DNA from: Thiosocius sp963759055
Lineage (GTDB): Bacteria > Pseudomonadota > Gammaproteobacteria > Chromatiales > Chromatiaceae
NCBI GenBank assembly: GCA_963759055.1
Contig: CAVWYD010000010.1
Location: forward strand, 1 to 64,000
Length of the DNA: 64,000 bases
Direction: 5' to 3'
Numbering within the stretch: the first letter of the stretch is position 1; each line of letters opens with the position of its first letter. The notes under the pieces are model-generated. The model ran no database searches and was not told the DNA's origin. It saw only the letters and a program-made list of their open reading frames with translations. Below, piece by piece: positions 26,920-35,629 of the stretch. The translations under genes were made by a program, and so were the position numbers.

Positions 26920-27345
26920 ATGTTCGGACAGAACCGCGAACAGCTCCGACGCTTCTTTCAGACCAGCTGGGAGAAGCGACTCAAAGGCCAGGCATTGCAA
27001 CCGCTTGAACACCTTGTCGTCCAGGTCATCGAACAGCACCCCGAGTACCATCGTCACCTCGACGATGCCGAGCAACTCGATCGTGACTTCACGCCGGAGC
27101 AGGGAGAAACCAACCCCTGGCTGCATATGGGCATGCATATCACCCTGGCCGAGCAGATCGGCTCCGACCGCCCGCAGGGTATTCGCGGCAGTTACCAGCA
27201 GGTGGTGGCCCGCTTCGGCGACAACCATGCCGCCGAGCACGCCATGATGGACTGCCTCGGCGTCGCCCTTTGGGAGGCCCAGCGCAGCGGTGCTGCGCCC
27301 GACGAGCAGCGCTACCTGGAGTGTCTGAAAAAACTCGGAGGCTGA
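26920..27345 (+). CDS. DUF1841 family protein
   Basis: 141 residues, all-helical and soluble. FGQNREQLRRFF at the N-terminus, LEHLVVQVIEQHPEYHRHLDD, ETNPWLHMGMHITLAEQI and HAAEHAMMDCLGVALWEAQ are signatures of DUF1841. The many His (HPEYH, MGMH, HAAEHAMMD) could bind metal, but the function is unknown. It lies 118 bases after nth in the same direction, and DUF1841 is often found in this place. ATG at 26920 fits the family start. Confidence 0.88.
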   Translation: MFGQNREQLRRFFQTSWEKRLKGQALQPLEHLVVQVIEQHPEYHRHLDDAEQLDRDFTPEQGETNPWLHMGMHITLAEQIGSDRPQGIRGSYQQVVARFGDNHAAEHAMMDCLGVALWEAQRSGAAPDEQRYLECLKKLGG

Positions 27346-27569
27346 AATAAACCCCAAATGCGCCCCGGTCTATTGAGTTGAACCCTGGCCGCAGACAGGC
27401 GTCGAAGATGCTGTACCGCATGCCAGGTGAAAAGAAATAATCTTATATGAATCAACCGCTTAGGTGATAGATAAAAAGACACTGGGCGGGCGATTGAAGA
27501 CCCACTGGGGACTCACCGGCACCTAGTCACCGGCGTCCCAGACAACACCTACTCATGAGGAAAGTGAAG

Positions 27570-28040
27570 ATGTCCAAGACAAACCATGAAACCCGTTGCC
27601 GCTGCCATTGGTGCCGCTTTCGTTGGTTCGATGATGCTGGCAGGTGCCGCCAATGCCGCCAGCAATCCGTTCGGCCTGGCCGAGCTGAATGGCGGCTACG
27701 CACAGATCGCCGGCAGCCACATGGAAGGCAAATGCGGCGCCGGCAAGTGTGGTGGAACCAAGGCCGCTGAAAAGACGATGGAAGGCAAGTGCGGTGCCGG
27801 CAAGTGCGGTGGTCCAGGCCTGAAAAGCATGGAAGGCAAGTGCGGCGCCGGCAAGTGCGGCGGCCAAGGCCTGAAAAGACGATGGAAGGCAAGTGCGGTG
27901 CCGGCAAGTGCGGCGGCTCCAAGGCCACTGAAAAGACGATGGAAGGCAAGTGCGGTGCCGGCAAGTGCGGCGGTTCCAAGGCCGCTGAAAAGCCGATGGA
28001 AGGCAAGTGCGGTGCCGGCAAGTGCGGCGGCGCCAAGTAA
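27570..28040 (+). CDS. BufA/HvfA-like RiPP precursor, six Cys repeats, frameshifted
   Basis: A secreted Cys-repeat peptide. The signal peptide (MKPVAAAIGAAFVGSMMLAG, cleavage near ANA) is followed by a short leader and six copies of EGKCGAGKCGG with twelve Cys in all. Repeat ATGs lie at 27721, 27778, 27829, 27882, 27939 and 27996. EGKCG-type precursors (HvfA/BufA2) are modified on Cys by MNIO enzymes (DUF692) with DUF2063 partners, and bufferins bind copper. Repeats 4-6 are in a different frame from repeats 1-3. The spacing 27829-27882 is 53, not a multiple of three. One missing A in CTGAAAAG (27871-27878) would restore the frame. At the 5' end, ATG 27570 with AGGAAAG before it is the likely start, but an extra C near 27584 splits it from ATG 27586. 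The corrected protein is about 156 residues. Confidence 0.8.
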
Positions 28041-28058
28041 TCTGAGCAGCGACTGAAT

Positions 28059-28126
28059 GCAGGCGTCTGGCCTTGTGGCCGATCGCCTGCTGTATCGAGT
28101 AACAGGCCCCGGTAGCGGGGCCTGTT
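28059..28126 (+). promoter_or_regulatory. Two tandem hairpins between bufA and bufB
   Basis: The first stem is GCAGGCG...CGCCTGC around 28059-28090, with GGCC/GGCC inside. The second is AACAGGCCCCG (28101-28111), loop GTAG, CGGGGCCTGTT (28116-28126). No T-run follows the second, so it is a weak terminator or an mRNA-protecting element. Such a structure would let the short precursor be made in excess over the downstream enzyme genes. Confidence 0.6.
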
Positions 28127-28150
28127 CGTAAGCGCTGACGGGAACGCGAT

Positions 28151-29023
28151 ATGAAAAACACAAGCCAGCCTCTGCAGCACAGGCGGTATCCGGTGAGCGG
28201 CGCCGGCCTTGGCCTGCGTCACGACCTGATGGCGGAGTTGCAGGCCGATCCACCGGAACAGGTGGACTTCATGGAGATCGCGCCCGAGAACTGGATCAGG
28301 GTCGGCGGGGCACGTGGCAAGGCGCTGCGCAGCCTCAGCGAGCGTTACCCCCTGGTGTGCCATGGGCTGTCTCTGTCTATCGGTGGCCCGGCCCCGCTGG
28401 ACGATCAGTTTCTGCTGGACCTGAAAGACTTTCTCAACCGGCACGACGCAAAAGCCTATACCGAACATCTGTCTTACTGCGGCGACAGTGGTCAGCTGTA
28501 CGACCTGATGCCAATCCCCTTTACCGAAGAGGCGGTGCACTACGTCGCCGCCCGGATACGCCACGTCCAGGACGTGCTCGGGCGCCGGATCGGGATGGAA
28601 AATGTGTCCACCTACGCCGCGCCCGCCGGTGAATTGAACGAACTTGAATTCCTGAATGCCGTGGTCACGGAGGCAGATTGCGGCTTCCATCTCGACATCA
28701 ACAATATCTTCGTCAACAGCATCAACCACGGTTTCGATGTCCGCGAGTACCTGGCCGGCATCCCGGCCGAGCGCATCATGTACGCCCATATCGCCGGTCA
28801 TTACCGCGAGGAAGACAACCTGCGGGTCGATACCCATGGCGAAGACGTATTGCCCGAGGTCTGGGACCTGCTCGACGAGGCCTATGCACGCTACGGTGTC
28901 TTCCCCACACTGCTGGAGCGCGATTTCAATATCCCGCCGCTGGCCGAGCTGTTGGGTGAAGTAGACCAGATCGTTGAACTTCAAAACCGACACCGGGAGG
29001 CGAGCGGTGCAAACGTCGCCTGA
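28151..29023 (+). CDS. MNIO family (DUF692) RiPP enzyme, BufB-like
   Basis: 290 residues. The expected metal ligands of the multinuclear non-haem iron oxidases are present in order: FMEIAPENWI (Glu), HGLSLSIGG (His), YTEHLSYC (His), GMENVS (Glu), GFHLDINN (Asp, Asn), HIAGHYRE (His), DTHGEDVLPEV (Asp, His), LLERDFN (Glu). MNIOs modify Cys in bufferin and methanobactin-like precursors. It follows the Cys-repeat gene and overlaps the DUF2063 partner by 17 bases, the usual layout. Copper or other metal stress is the likely regulator, by analogy. Confidence 0.92.
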   Translation: MKNTSQPLQHRRYPVSGAGLGLRHDLMAELQADPPEQVDFMEIAPENWIRVGGARGKALRSLSERYPLVCHGLSLSIGGPAPLDDQFLLDLKDFLNRHDAKAYTEHLSYCGDSGQLYDLMPIPFTEEAVHYVAARIRHVQDVLGRRIGMENVSTYAAPAGELNELEFLNAVVTEADCGFHLDINNIFVNSINHGFDVREYLAGIPAERIMYAHIAGHYREEDNLRVDTHGEDVLPEVWDLLDEAYARYGVFPTLLERDFNIPPLAELLGEVDQIVELQNRHREASGANVA

Positions 29024-29786
29024 CCAGACACTCCCGCGCTTCCAGCAGCAGCAGCTGAGTTTCACGGCGCACATCCGCGACCCGGAGAACACCCCGCTTC
29101 CGGACGGCGTCCCTGCCCGCCGGATGGCCATCTACACAGAAATCTTTTTCAACAACATCAATGACCAGCTGGCGGGAAACTTTCCCATCCTGCGCCAGAT
29201 CAGCAGCGATGAACGCTGGTATGCGCTGGTGCGCGATTTCATGGTCAGACACCGCAGTGTGACCCCATTGTTCACCGAGGTGGGCCAGGAGTTCCTCGAG
29301 TACCTGCAACAGGAACGCGAACCACAGGCGGCGGACTGGCCGTTCATGCTGGAGCTGGCGCACTACGAGTACGTGGAACTGGCAGTCGCTATCAGCACGG
29401 CGGACGAACAGCTCGGGGACTTCGACCCCAACGGCGATCTGCTGCGCGGACGCCCCCTGGTTGGCCCCACTGCCTGGAATCTGAGCTACCATTGGCCTGT
29501 ACACACCATAGGCCCGGAAAACCTGCCGCAGGAGCAGCCGGCGGAACCTACCCACCTGGTCGTGTATCGTGACCGCGCCGATGATGTCCACTTTTTGGAG
29601 ATCAATGCCGTCACCCAGCGCCTGCTGCAGCTGCTGAAAGAAAACCCCGAGCATACGGGTCTGGATGTACTGAAGACGATCGCGAAGGAGCTGAACCACC
29701 CGGATGCCGATACGGTGATCGCGGCGGGCAAAGAACTTCTCGACGATCTGCGCCAGCGCAATGTGATTCTGGGCACGCGGGCCTGA
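29007..29786 (+). CDS. DUF2063 partner of MNIO enzyme, BufC/HvfC-like
   Basis: 259 residues from GTG at 29007. GGGAGG (28995-29000) lies six bases before it inside the end of the MNIO gene, which decides this start. The N-terminal half matches DUF2063 (RFQQQQLSFTAHIRDPENT, RRMAIYTEIFFNNINDQLAG, NFPILRQI, FMVRHRSVTPLFTEVGQEFLEYL). The C-terminal half holds a winged-helix-like part that binds the precursor leader in related systems. It overlaps the MNIO gene by 17 bases. Confidence 0.9.
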   Translation: MQTSPDQTLPRFQQQQLSFTAHIRDPENTPLPDGVPARRMAIYTEIFFNNINDQLAGNFPILRQISSDERWYALVRDFMVRHRSVTPLFTEVGQEFLEYLQQEREPQAADWPFMLELAHYEYVELAVAISTADEQLGDFDPNGDLLRGRPLVGPTAWNLSYHWPVHTIGPENLPQEQPAEPTHLVVYRDRADDVHFLEINAVTQRLLQLLKENPEHTGLDVLKTIAKELNHPDADTVIAAGKELLDDLRQRNVILGTRA

Positions 29787-29847
29787 AGCCCAACTGATTT
29801 CGAACACCGCGCGGCAACAACATACGAAAAACGACCTGGGGAACGTG

Positions 29848-30414
29848 ATGATCGGATTACTGAACCGCCTGCAGGACTTGCTCGACAGCTTCCGCGCTCT
29901 CGATTTTCTCGCACCTCTGGCCATGCGCCTGTACCTGGTGCCGATTTTCTGGATGGCCGGAACCAACAAGCTCGGCGACATGGAGAGCACCATCGCCTGG
30001 TTCGGCAATCCGGATTGGGGCCTTGGTCTGCCGATGCCGGAACTGATGGCCTGGGCAGCGGCCCTGACCGAGGCCGGCGGCGCCATCCTGCTGCTGATCG
30101 GCCTGGCCACGCGCTGGATCTCGATCCCGCTGATGATCACCATGGTGGTGGCCGCCGTGACCGTGCACTGGGACAAGGGCTGGGCGGCCATTGCAGAGAC
30201 CCCGGAATCCGCAGAACGCCTGGCAGCAGCGAATTCACTGCTGCAACAGCACGGCAACTTCGAATGGCTGACCGGTTCGGGTGAATTCGTCGTTCTCAAC
30301 AACGGGATCGAATTCGCGGTTACCTACTTCATCATGCTGTTGGCCCTGTTCTTTATCGGCGCGGGCAAGTATTTCAGTGTCGATTACTGGATTGCCCAGG
30401 CTTACCGGGACTGA
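29848..30414 (+). CDS. DoxX family membrane protein, HvfD-like
   Basis: 188 residues with four to five membrane helices. LAMRLYLVPIFWMAGTNKLG and the GLPMPELMAWAAALTEAGGAILL block are DoxX/SURF4 hallmarks. DoxX-like HvfD proteins close HvfABCD and bufferin operons. Its role may be membrane anchoring or electron supply. A GGGGAA box is 6-10 bases before the start; the GTG at 29845 is an alternative. It follows the DUF2063 gene by 61 bases. Confidence 0.85.
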   Translation: MIGLLNRLQDLLDSFRALDFLAPLAMRLYLVPIFWMAGTNKLGDMESTIAWFGNPDWGLGLPMPELMAWAAALTEAGGAILLLIGLATRWISIPLMITMVVAAVTVHWDKGWAAIAETPESAERLAAANSLLQQHGNFEWLTGSGEFVVLNNGIEFAVTYFIMLLALFFIGAGKYFSVDYWIAQAYRD

Positions 30415-30542
30415 TCGACAGTGTTCCGGACATCGAGGCCCGCTTTGAGCGGGCTGGCTTGATGTCTCGGCACACCGCCTGCTCGTCTGAGCGCGGGGAT
30501 CTGAACCGCCGCGCGAACGAAAACAAGATACCGCGTACGAAT

Positions 30543-31614
30543 CAGCGTTTCTTCAACCCAAGCGGATCATCCGGATCAATCCCGTCCATGAAGGGCTTGA
30601 AGCCGATCACGATGGGTAAGCTGATACACCAGACCGACCCAGTTACCAATCACCGCATGCGCGGTATCGCGCCAGGTATTGTCCAGCCCCCTGATCAACA
30701 GTTCATCCGGGAAATCGGGCATGCGACTCTCAGCCGCGACCGCTTCGTCCACCCGGATCCGATACTCACGCAGAATCGCCTTTTGTTGCTCGGTGAAGTA
30801 ATTGTCGACAAAGGGCGGATACAGCCTGCACCTCGCCGACTGCGTAACGCATGACCTCGCGCTTGTATTCCTTCAACAGCGAGACGGTGTCGTACTCCGG
30901 ATGTCCCTGGAAGAAAACGAATCGGAAGCCGTCGGGACTGGTGGCCAGATGCACCCCAACGTCACTCTCGGCCAGCACGTGCAGACCGGCAGCATCGAAC
31001 TGCGCACGAGACACGTCGTTCCAGCGCGAATGCGGCACATCGAACCGCGTATTGGTGTCGTAGACCAACGGGTGATTCTTGTCGACAAGTTGATGCGGAA
31101 AAACCCCCCAGGTCTTGGGCGGCCGGGGCACCCGGCGCTGGCCATAGCGAAACTCCAGTACTGCATGCGTGGCCAGACAGCTGCACAGGGTCGATGTGAC
31201 ATTGTCGAAGGACCAGTCGATTACCTCGATCAGCGGCTCCCAGAACGGCTGCTCCGAGAGCGCCGAACCAACGACATTCGCGCCAGTGATGATCAGTGCG
31301 TCCAGCCCCTGTTCGCGCACCTGTTCGAAGGTGTCGTAGTACTTCTCCACATGCGCGGTCGCCGCCTCGCCGCGTGCCAGATGCGGCAGCGTGAACGGAT
31401 GCACATAAAACTGCGCGATCGGATTACTGTCACCCACGAGCCGGAAGAACTGACGCTCGGTCGCCGCCAGCGCCTTGTCCGGCATCATGTTCAGCAAGCC
31501 GATGTGGAGCTCACGGATATCCTGATGCAATGCCCGGTCAGGCGGCAGCACGTTGACGCCTTCCTGGCGAAGACGCTCAAAGGTCGGCAGCGAATTATGC
31601 GCAACGATCGGCAT
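30543..31614 (-). CDS. metA: Homoserine O-acyltransferase MetA, frameshifted C-terminus
   Basis: The MetA/homoserine O-succinyltransferase fold opens the methionine pathway. The N-terminal part (HIGLLNMMPDKALAATERQF, LIITGANV, TLCSCLATHAVLEF with the catalytic Cys, FFQGHPEYDTVSLLKEYKRE) is intact. In the frame as written the tail becomes nonsense after VGEVQ. Another frame continues YPPFVDNYFTEQQKAILREY and DELLIRGLDNTWRDTAHAVI. A second shift near the end restores FMDGIDPDDPLGLKKR to a stop at 30543-30545. Both are single-base insertions (about 30827 and 30600). The enzyme could be functional if these are sequencing errors. It may instead be an acetyltransferase, as the succinyl/acetyl choice cannot be read here. 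It is followed at once by the ATPase gene in the same direction. Confidence 0.82.
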
Positions 31615-31620
31615 GATTAC

Positions 31621-32466
31621 TTACCCGGCACGCGCGATGGCGTTTTCCATCAGGGCCAGAAAATCCTGCTCGTCCCGCACCTGCGCCACCTCACGGGAGG
31701 TCACGGTATATCCCTGTCTGGCAATCTGTTCATAACGGGGCACCCTGGAACGAAACAGGCGCGGGAAAACCCAACGGGTGAATTCGTCCGGGTCCATCTG
31801 CGCCGCATACTGCAGGCCGGTCTCGCTGAGATACGCGTCCAACTGCTCGAGCAGGAAATCCGGACGGTAATAAAGCGGCTTGGGATCACTCTGCGCACGT
31901 GCGATCAGCTTCTGTTCCTCTTCCTGGTCGGTCACCTGGATGTACAGCATCAGGGTGTGCTCAACCAGCAGATCGATCACGCCCGGCTCATCCAGCTCAC
32001 ATAGAGAGCCACCCACATCATTGACGAAGTGCGGGTAGCCGTATATCTGCTGCCCCTTGTCGATAAAGGCCGGCACATCAAGCATAGCCGCAATCTCGGC
32101 ATCCCGATATTTTGCCTGGCGGCGCTGGAAATCCTCCAGTGGGACACCGCCGAGTTCCGGATTCCCCAGTTTGCCCACAAATGACAGAACCGGGCCCAGA
32201 TCGGAGATCTTGATATTGTTGCGGATGTAGATCCAGTCGTTGCGCAGGAGTTCGCTGATGAACGGAACCTGCATCACCTGCTCTTTGACCAGGTCAAGGA
32301 TGCTCTCATCGAGATAGCGGGTACCGATCCGGTAATCGCCCGAATAGTGGTACCACTGCTGCTTGCGCAACATCGCGGAGATATGGGTCTTGCCGACACC
32401 GGACATGCCCAGCAGGGTGACCCTTTTCGACTTCCAGTTACGGAATTCTTCGACAGTAAACTTCAC
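31621..32466 (-). CDS. P-loop ATPase of unknown function
   Basis: 281 residues from GTG at 32466. A Walker A motif GMSGVGKTH lies near residue 20, right at the N-terminus. A later VNDVGGSLCELDEPG region holds a Glu that may serve Walker B. The middle has EFRNW and many charged residues (QRRQAKYRDAEIAAML). The protein is present in Proteobacteria as an uncharacterised ATPase, often beside metA or similar; I cannot give a function. The gap to metA is six bases, so they are probably one transcript with this gene first. Confidence 0.75.
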   Translation of the reverse strand: MKFTVEEFRNWKSKRVTLLGMSGVGKTHISAMLRKQQWYHYSGDYRIGTRYLDESILDLVKEQVMQVPFISELLRNDWIYIRNNIKISDLGPVLSFVGKLGNPELGGVPLEDFQRRQAKYRDAEIAAMLDVPAFIDKGQQIYGYPHFVNDVGGSLCELDEPGVIDLLVEHTLMLYIQVTDQEEEQKLIARAQSDPKPLYYRPDFLLEQLDAYLSETGLQYAAQMDPDEFTRWVFPRLFRSRVPRYEQIARQGYTVTSREVAQVRDEQDFLALMENAIARAG

Positions 32467-32686
32467 GATGCGCTCCGGCTGCTCGGTTCAAGCCGGGCAT
32501 TATCCGTCATGCGCAGCACCGGTGGAAATAGGCGCCCGCCGCTGCCCATCGCAGAAGTGCCCGGCAGCGCATCGAAACCCGCAGAAAACCCACGGCATCA
32601 AGATTGATTTATTTTCACCACGGCGGCGCGGGGCGCCTCCAAGGGCACCGTATACTCCGCCTTTCACTGCCGCCATCGGAAGCTGA

Positions 32687-33841
32687 ATGGGCATTCGCAA
32701 CCTCGCCATCGTGGTCTACTGCACCATCGTCGGGTTCGCGATCCTGTACACCACCCAACCGCTGTTGCCCCTGCTGGCGGAGCAGTGGGGACGGCCCATT
32801 GGCGATACCGCCCTGTTGACCACGGCTACCATGATCCCGTTGGCGCTGGGTCCGCTGTTGTACGGCTATGTGCTCGAACACGTTTCAACCAAGCACATGC
32901 TGACAGCCAGTTTCGGCGTCCTTACCCTGGCTCAGTTTGCCCTCGGCCTGGGGCCGGACTATGCCGTTTTCTTTCTGCTGCGCACCATCCAGGGACTGAT
33001 GCTGCCGGCCGTTTTCACCGCGTTGATGACCTACAGCTCGGCCGCCGGTGGCCAGCAGAAAACGCGCAAGAACATCACGATCTACATCGCAGCCACCATC
33101 TTCGGCGGCTACAGCGGGCGGGCGCTGAGCGGCCTGCTGACCGATCTTCACAGCTGGCAGGCGGCGTTTCTGTTCTGGGCCATTGCCGCTCTTGTCGCCA
33201 CATGGCTGACCACGCGACTGGCCTCCGACCCGCGCCTGCGACTGGGCAAGGTGCATCTGGCCGAGATTCGCAAGCTGGCACGGCGACCCGTCTATGCCGA
33301 GGGGCTGGCAAGCGCATTCCTGTTGTTCTTCGTGTTCGCCGCGATGCTGAACTTTCTGCCTTTCCACATGCGCGACAACGATCCGGGTATCTCGCAGAGT
33401 GCCATCGCCCTGGTATATACCGGCTACCTTATCGGTGTCGTGATCGCCCTGACGTCCCTGCGCCTGATCAACCTGTTCGGCGGTGAACGCCGGACGCTGG
33501 TCGCCGGCAGCCTGGTTTACCTGGTCGGCACGGCGGCGTTCGCGCTGCCCGGCAACCAGCTGGCCTATGTATCGATGCTGATCTTCGCCGCCGGCATGTT
33601 CACCCTGCACAGCGTGCTGTCGGCCTTTCTCAATCACCTCGAGACGGAACGCAAAGGCCTGATCAATGGTCTGTATGTATCAGCGTATTACTGCGGGGGG
33701 GCGCTGGGTTCCTATTTTCCGGGCTTCATTTATCAAAGCATCGGCTGGTCTGCGTTCATTGGTTTCCTGCTGCTGTTACTGGTTTTGCTGACCATATTGA
33801 GCCTGATGCTGCGCCACGCGGCGGAACCCTGGCAAACGTGA
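32687..33841 (+). CDS. MFS transporter
   Basis: 384 residues, twelve membrane helices. The loop after helix 2 carries GYVLEHVSTKHML, and the loop before helix 8 carries the GGERRTL basic motif. MFS family members of this length without other signatures export small molecules or sugars. It begins 220 bases after the divergent ATPase gene and is followed after one base by the cytochrome b561 gene. The three plus-strand genes 32687-35022 form one unit. Confidence 0.85.
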   Translation: MGIRNLAIVVYCTIVGFAILYTTQPLLPLLAEQWGRPIGDTALLTTATMIPLALGPLLYGYVLEHVSTKHMLTASFGVLTLAQFALGLGPDYAVFFLLRTIQGLMLPAVFTALMTYSSAAGGQQKTRKNITIYIAATIFGGYSGRALSGLLTDLHSWQAAFLFWAIAALVATWLTTRLASDPRLRLGKVHLAEIRKLARRPVYAEGLASAFLLFFVFAAMLNFLPFHMRDNDPGISQSAIALVYTGYLIGVVIALTSLRLINLFGGERRTLVAGSLVYLVGTAAFALPGNQLAYVSMLIFAAGMFTLHSVLSAFLNHLETERKGLINGLYVSAYYCGGALGSYFPGFIYQSIGWSAFIGFLLLLLVLLTILSLMLRHAAEPWQT

Positions 33842-33842
33842 A

Positions 33843-34412
33843 ATGATCTGGAGAAACACTACAAACGGATACGGCCTGATGCACATCGTCCTGCACTGGA
33901 CGGTGGCGGCCATGATCGCCCTGATGCTGCCGCTGGGCCTTTGGATGACAGGTCTCGACTACTACGATCCCTGGTACAAGAAGGGCCCGGACCTGCATCG
34001 TTCCATAGGCGTTCTGCTCGGATTCATCATGCTGGTTCGGATTGCATGGCGTCTTGGCAATCTGCGGCCGGCCCCAGTGTTGCCCCCAGGCCGGGAGCTC
34101 AGGCTCGCACACGCCGCGCACCTGCTGCTATACCTGCTGCCCCTGCTGCTGATCGTCAGCGGTTATCTCATCTCCACCGCGGACGGCCGCGCGGTCGACG
34201 TATTCGGCTGGTTCGAGATATCAGCCACGCTGCAGGGGATCGAGGGGCAGGAGGATATCGCCGGAGAGGTGCATTTCATCCTGGCGATGATCCTGCTGAC
34301 GGTGATCGCCCTGCACGCCGGGGCCGCGCTGAGGCACCACTTCATACTCAAAGACGACACCCTGCGTCGTATGTACAGACCCCAATCCAGCCCAAGTAAC
34401 GAGGAAACCTAG
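33843..34412 (+). CDS. Cytochrome b561-type membrane protein
   Basis: 189 residues, four helices. His ligands for two haems are expected in LMHIVLHWTVAAM, LHRSIGVLLG, HAAHLLLYLL and EVHFILAMIL / VIALHAGAALRHH. The Asn-Gly-Tyr opening and YDPWYKKGPDLHRSIG match bacterial CybB/b561. It probably passes electrons between quinol and periplasmic partners. The stop of the MFS gene lies one base before its ATG, and YceI starts one base after its stop. Confidence 0.88.
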   Translation: MIWRNTTNGYGLMHIVLHWTVAAMIALMLPLGLWMTGLDYYDPWYKKGPDLHRSIGVLLGFIMLVRIAWRLGNLRPAPVLPPGRELRLAHAAHLLLYLLPLLLIVSGYLISTADGRAVDVFGWFEISATLQGIEGQEDIAGEVHFILAMILLTVIALHAGAALRHHFILKDDTLRRMYRPQSSPSNEET

Positions 34413-34413
34413 C

Positions 34414-35022
34414 ATGAACAAAGTCACGATAAAACGTCTCGCAATAGGCCTGATCCTGCTGTTGTCCGGTACCGCCCAGGCCGTCGACTACGTGATCGAC
34501 ACCAAGGGCGCACACGCCTTCATCCAGTTTCATATCAAGCATCTGGGCTACAGCTGGCTGGTCGGCCGTTTCAACCGCTTCGAAGGCGAGTTCAGCTACG
34601 ATTCGAAAAACCCGAACGCCGCCAAGATAGAGGTCACGATCGACACGGCGAGCATCGACTCCAACCATGCCGAACGCGACAAGCATCTGCGCGATGATGA
34701 GTTTCTGGACGTGAAGAAGTTTCCGGAAGCGCGCTTTGTCAGCACCTCTTACCGCGACCTGGGAGACGGCAAAGGCGAACTGCAGGGTGAGCTGACCCTG
34801 CACGGCATAACCCGGGCGCTGACAATCGATGTGACACACATCGGTGAGGGCATGGACCCCTGGGGCGGCTACCGCCGTGGCTTCGAGGGCCGCACCAGCT
34901 TTGCCCTGGCCGACTTCGGCATCAAGCGCGACCTCGGTCCGGCGTCCAAGGAGGTCCATCTATGGCTGGGGATAGAGGGGGTTCGCGAGAAAAAATGGCA
35001 TCCGGCGACTCGGAAGCCGTAA
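34414..35022 (+). CDS. yceI: YceI family periplasmic lipid-binding protein
   Basis: 202 residues with a signal peptide (cleavage after AQA, about residue 24). The YceI barrel starts VDYVIDTKGAHAFIQFHIKHLGYSWLVGRF, then VTIDTASIDSNHAERDKHLRDDEFLDVKKFPEARF and LTLHGITRALTIDV. YceI-type proteins bind polyisoprenoids such as ubiquinone in a lipocalin-like barrel. The cytochrome b561-yceI pair is widely conserved, which supports a quinone-linked electron-transfer role. Confidence 0.92.
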   Translation: MNKVTIKRLAIGLILLLSGTAQAVDYVIDTKGAHAFIQFHIKHLGYSWLVGRFNRFEGEFSYDSKNPNAAKIEVTIDTASIDSNHAERDKHLRDDEFLDVKKFPEARFVSTSYRDLGDGKGELQGELTLHGITRALTIDVTHIGEGMDPWGGYRRGFEGRTSFALADFGIKRDLGPASKEVHLWLGIEGVREKKWHPATRKP

Positions 35023-35083
35023 GGGTTCAAGCCAAGGTGACCGGTGCCGACTATGCTCATAGGCAGGCAATCCGGTTGATCCT

Positions 35084-35593
35084 ATGGCTTCGACAAACGG
35101 CTGGTTGAGAAAAATCAGAAACGCGCTCCTGGTTGCGGTTACGGCAGCAGGATTGAGTGGTTGTGGCACCTCACCCGTCAGCGGACCGACCTACACGGGC
35201 GATTCCGGCCATCAGGCGGTCTCGCCGACACGCCACGAGGTGGTGCGTGTTGCCGGGCAGATGATCGGCACGCCTTACCGCTATGGCGGCAACAACCGTA
35301 AAGGTTTCGATTGCAGCGGCCTGGTGCAATATGCGTATCGCAAGGCCGGCGTGCATGTACCCCGCACGACCGCATCACAGTTGGCACAGGCGCGCGTGCC
35401 GGAACGTAGCAATCTGCTACCCGGCGACCTGCTGTTTTTCGAAATCGACTGGCAGAAGAGCCGGCATGTGGGTATCTACGAAGGTGACGGTGTGTTCATC
35501 CACGCACCGTCAAGCGGCAAACGGGTTTCGCGCGCCTCGCTGGAAAATCCGTTCTGGGGCAAGCGACTGGTAGCGACCAGAACATTTCTCTGA
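35084..35593 (+). CDS. NlpC/P60 lipoprotein endopeptidase
   Basis: 169 residues with a lipobox LSGC (residues about 24-27) after a hydrophobic signal. The NlpC/P60 fold holds the catalytic Cys in FDCSGLVQYAY, a His in RHVGIYEGDG and a second polar His in FIHAPSSG. It cleaves peptides in the cell wall. It lies 61 bases downstream of yceI in the same direction. Confidence 0.9.
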   Translation: MASTNGWLRKIRNALLVAVTAAGLSGCGTSPVSGPTYTGDSGHQAVSPTRHEVVRVAGQMIGTPYRYGGNNRKGFDCSGLVQYAYRKAGVHVPRTTASQLAQARVPERSNLLPGDLLFFEIDWQKSRHVGIYEGDGVFIHAPSSGKRVSRASLENPFWGKRLVATRTFL

Positions 35594-35629
35594 GCACTCC
35601 CCCAATGAAACCAGATGAGGATAAGGCGC

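Noticed and set aside
27721..28030. CRISPR array or satellite DNA
   Set aside because: Regular 51-57-base units code for the Cys repeats of a secreted peptide next to MNIO genes.
27586..28056. Reading of repeats 4-6 as RRWKASAVPASA-type repeats
   Set aside because: Same bases read in the wrong frame; the Cys-repeat frame resumes and ends at TAA 28038-28040.
27553..29131. Long minus frame of 534 codons over the RiPP operon
   Set aside because: Repetitive shadow of the GC-rich Cys repeats and enzyme gene; no start or domain.
30459..30854. Plus-strand frame of 131 codons
   Set aside because: It is the reverse of the restored metA C-terminus and has no domain of its own.
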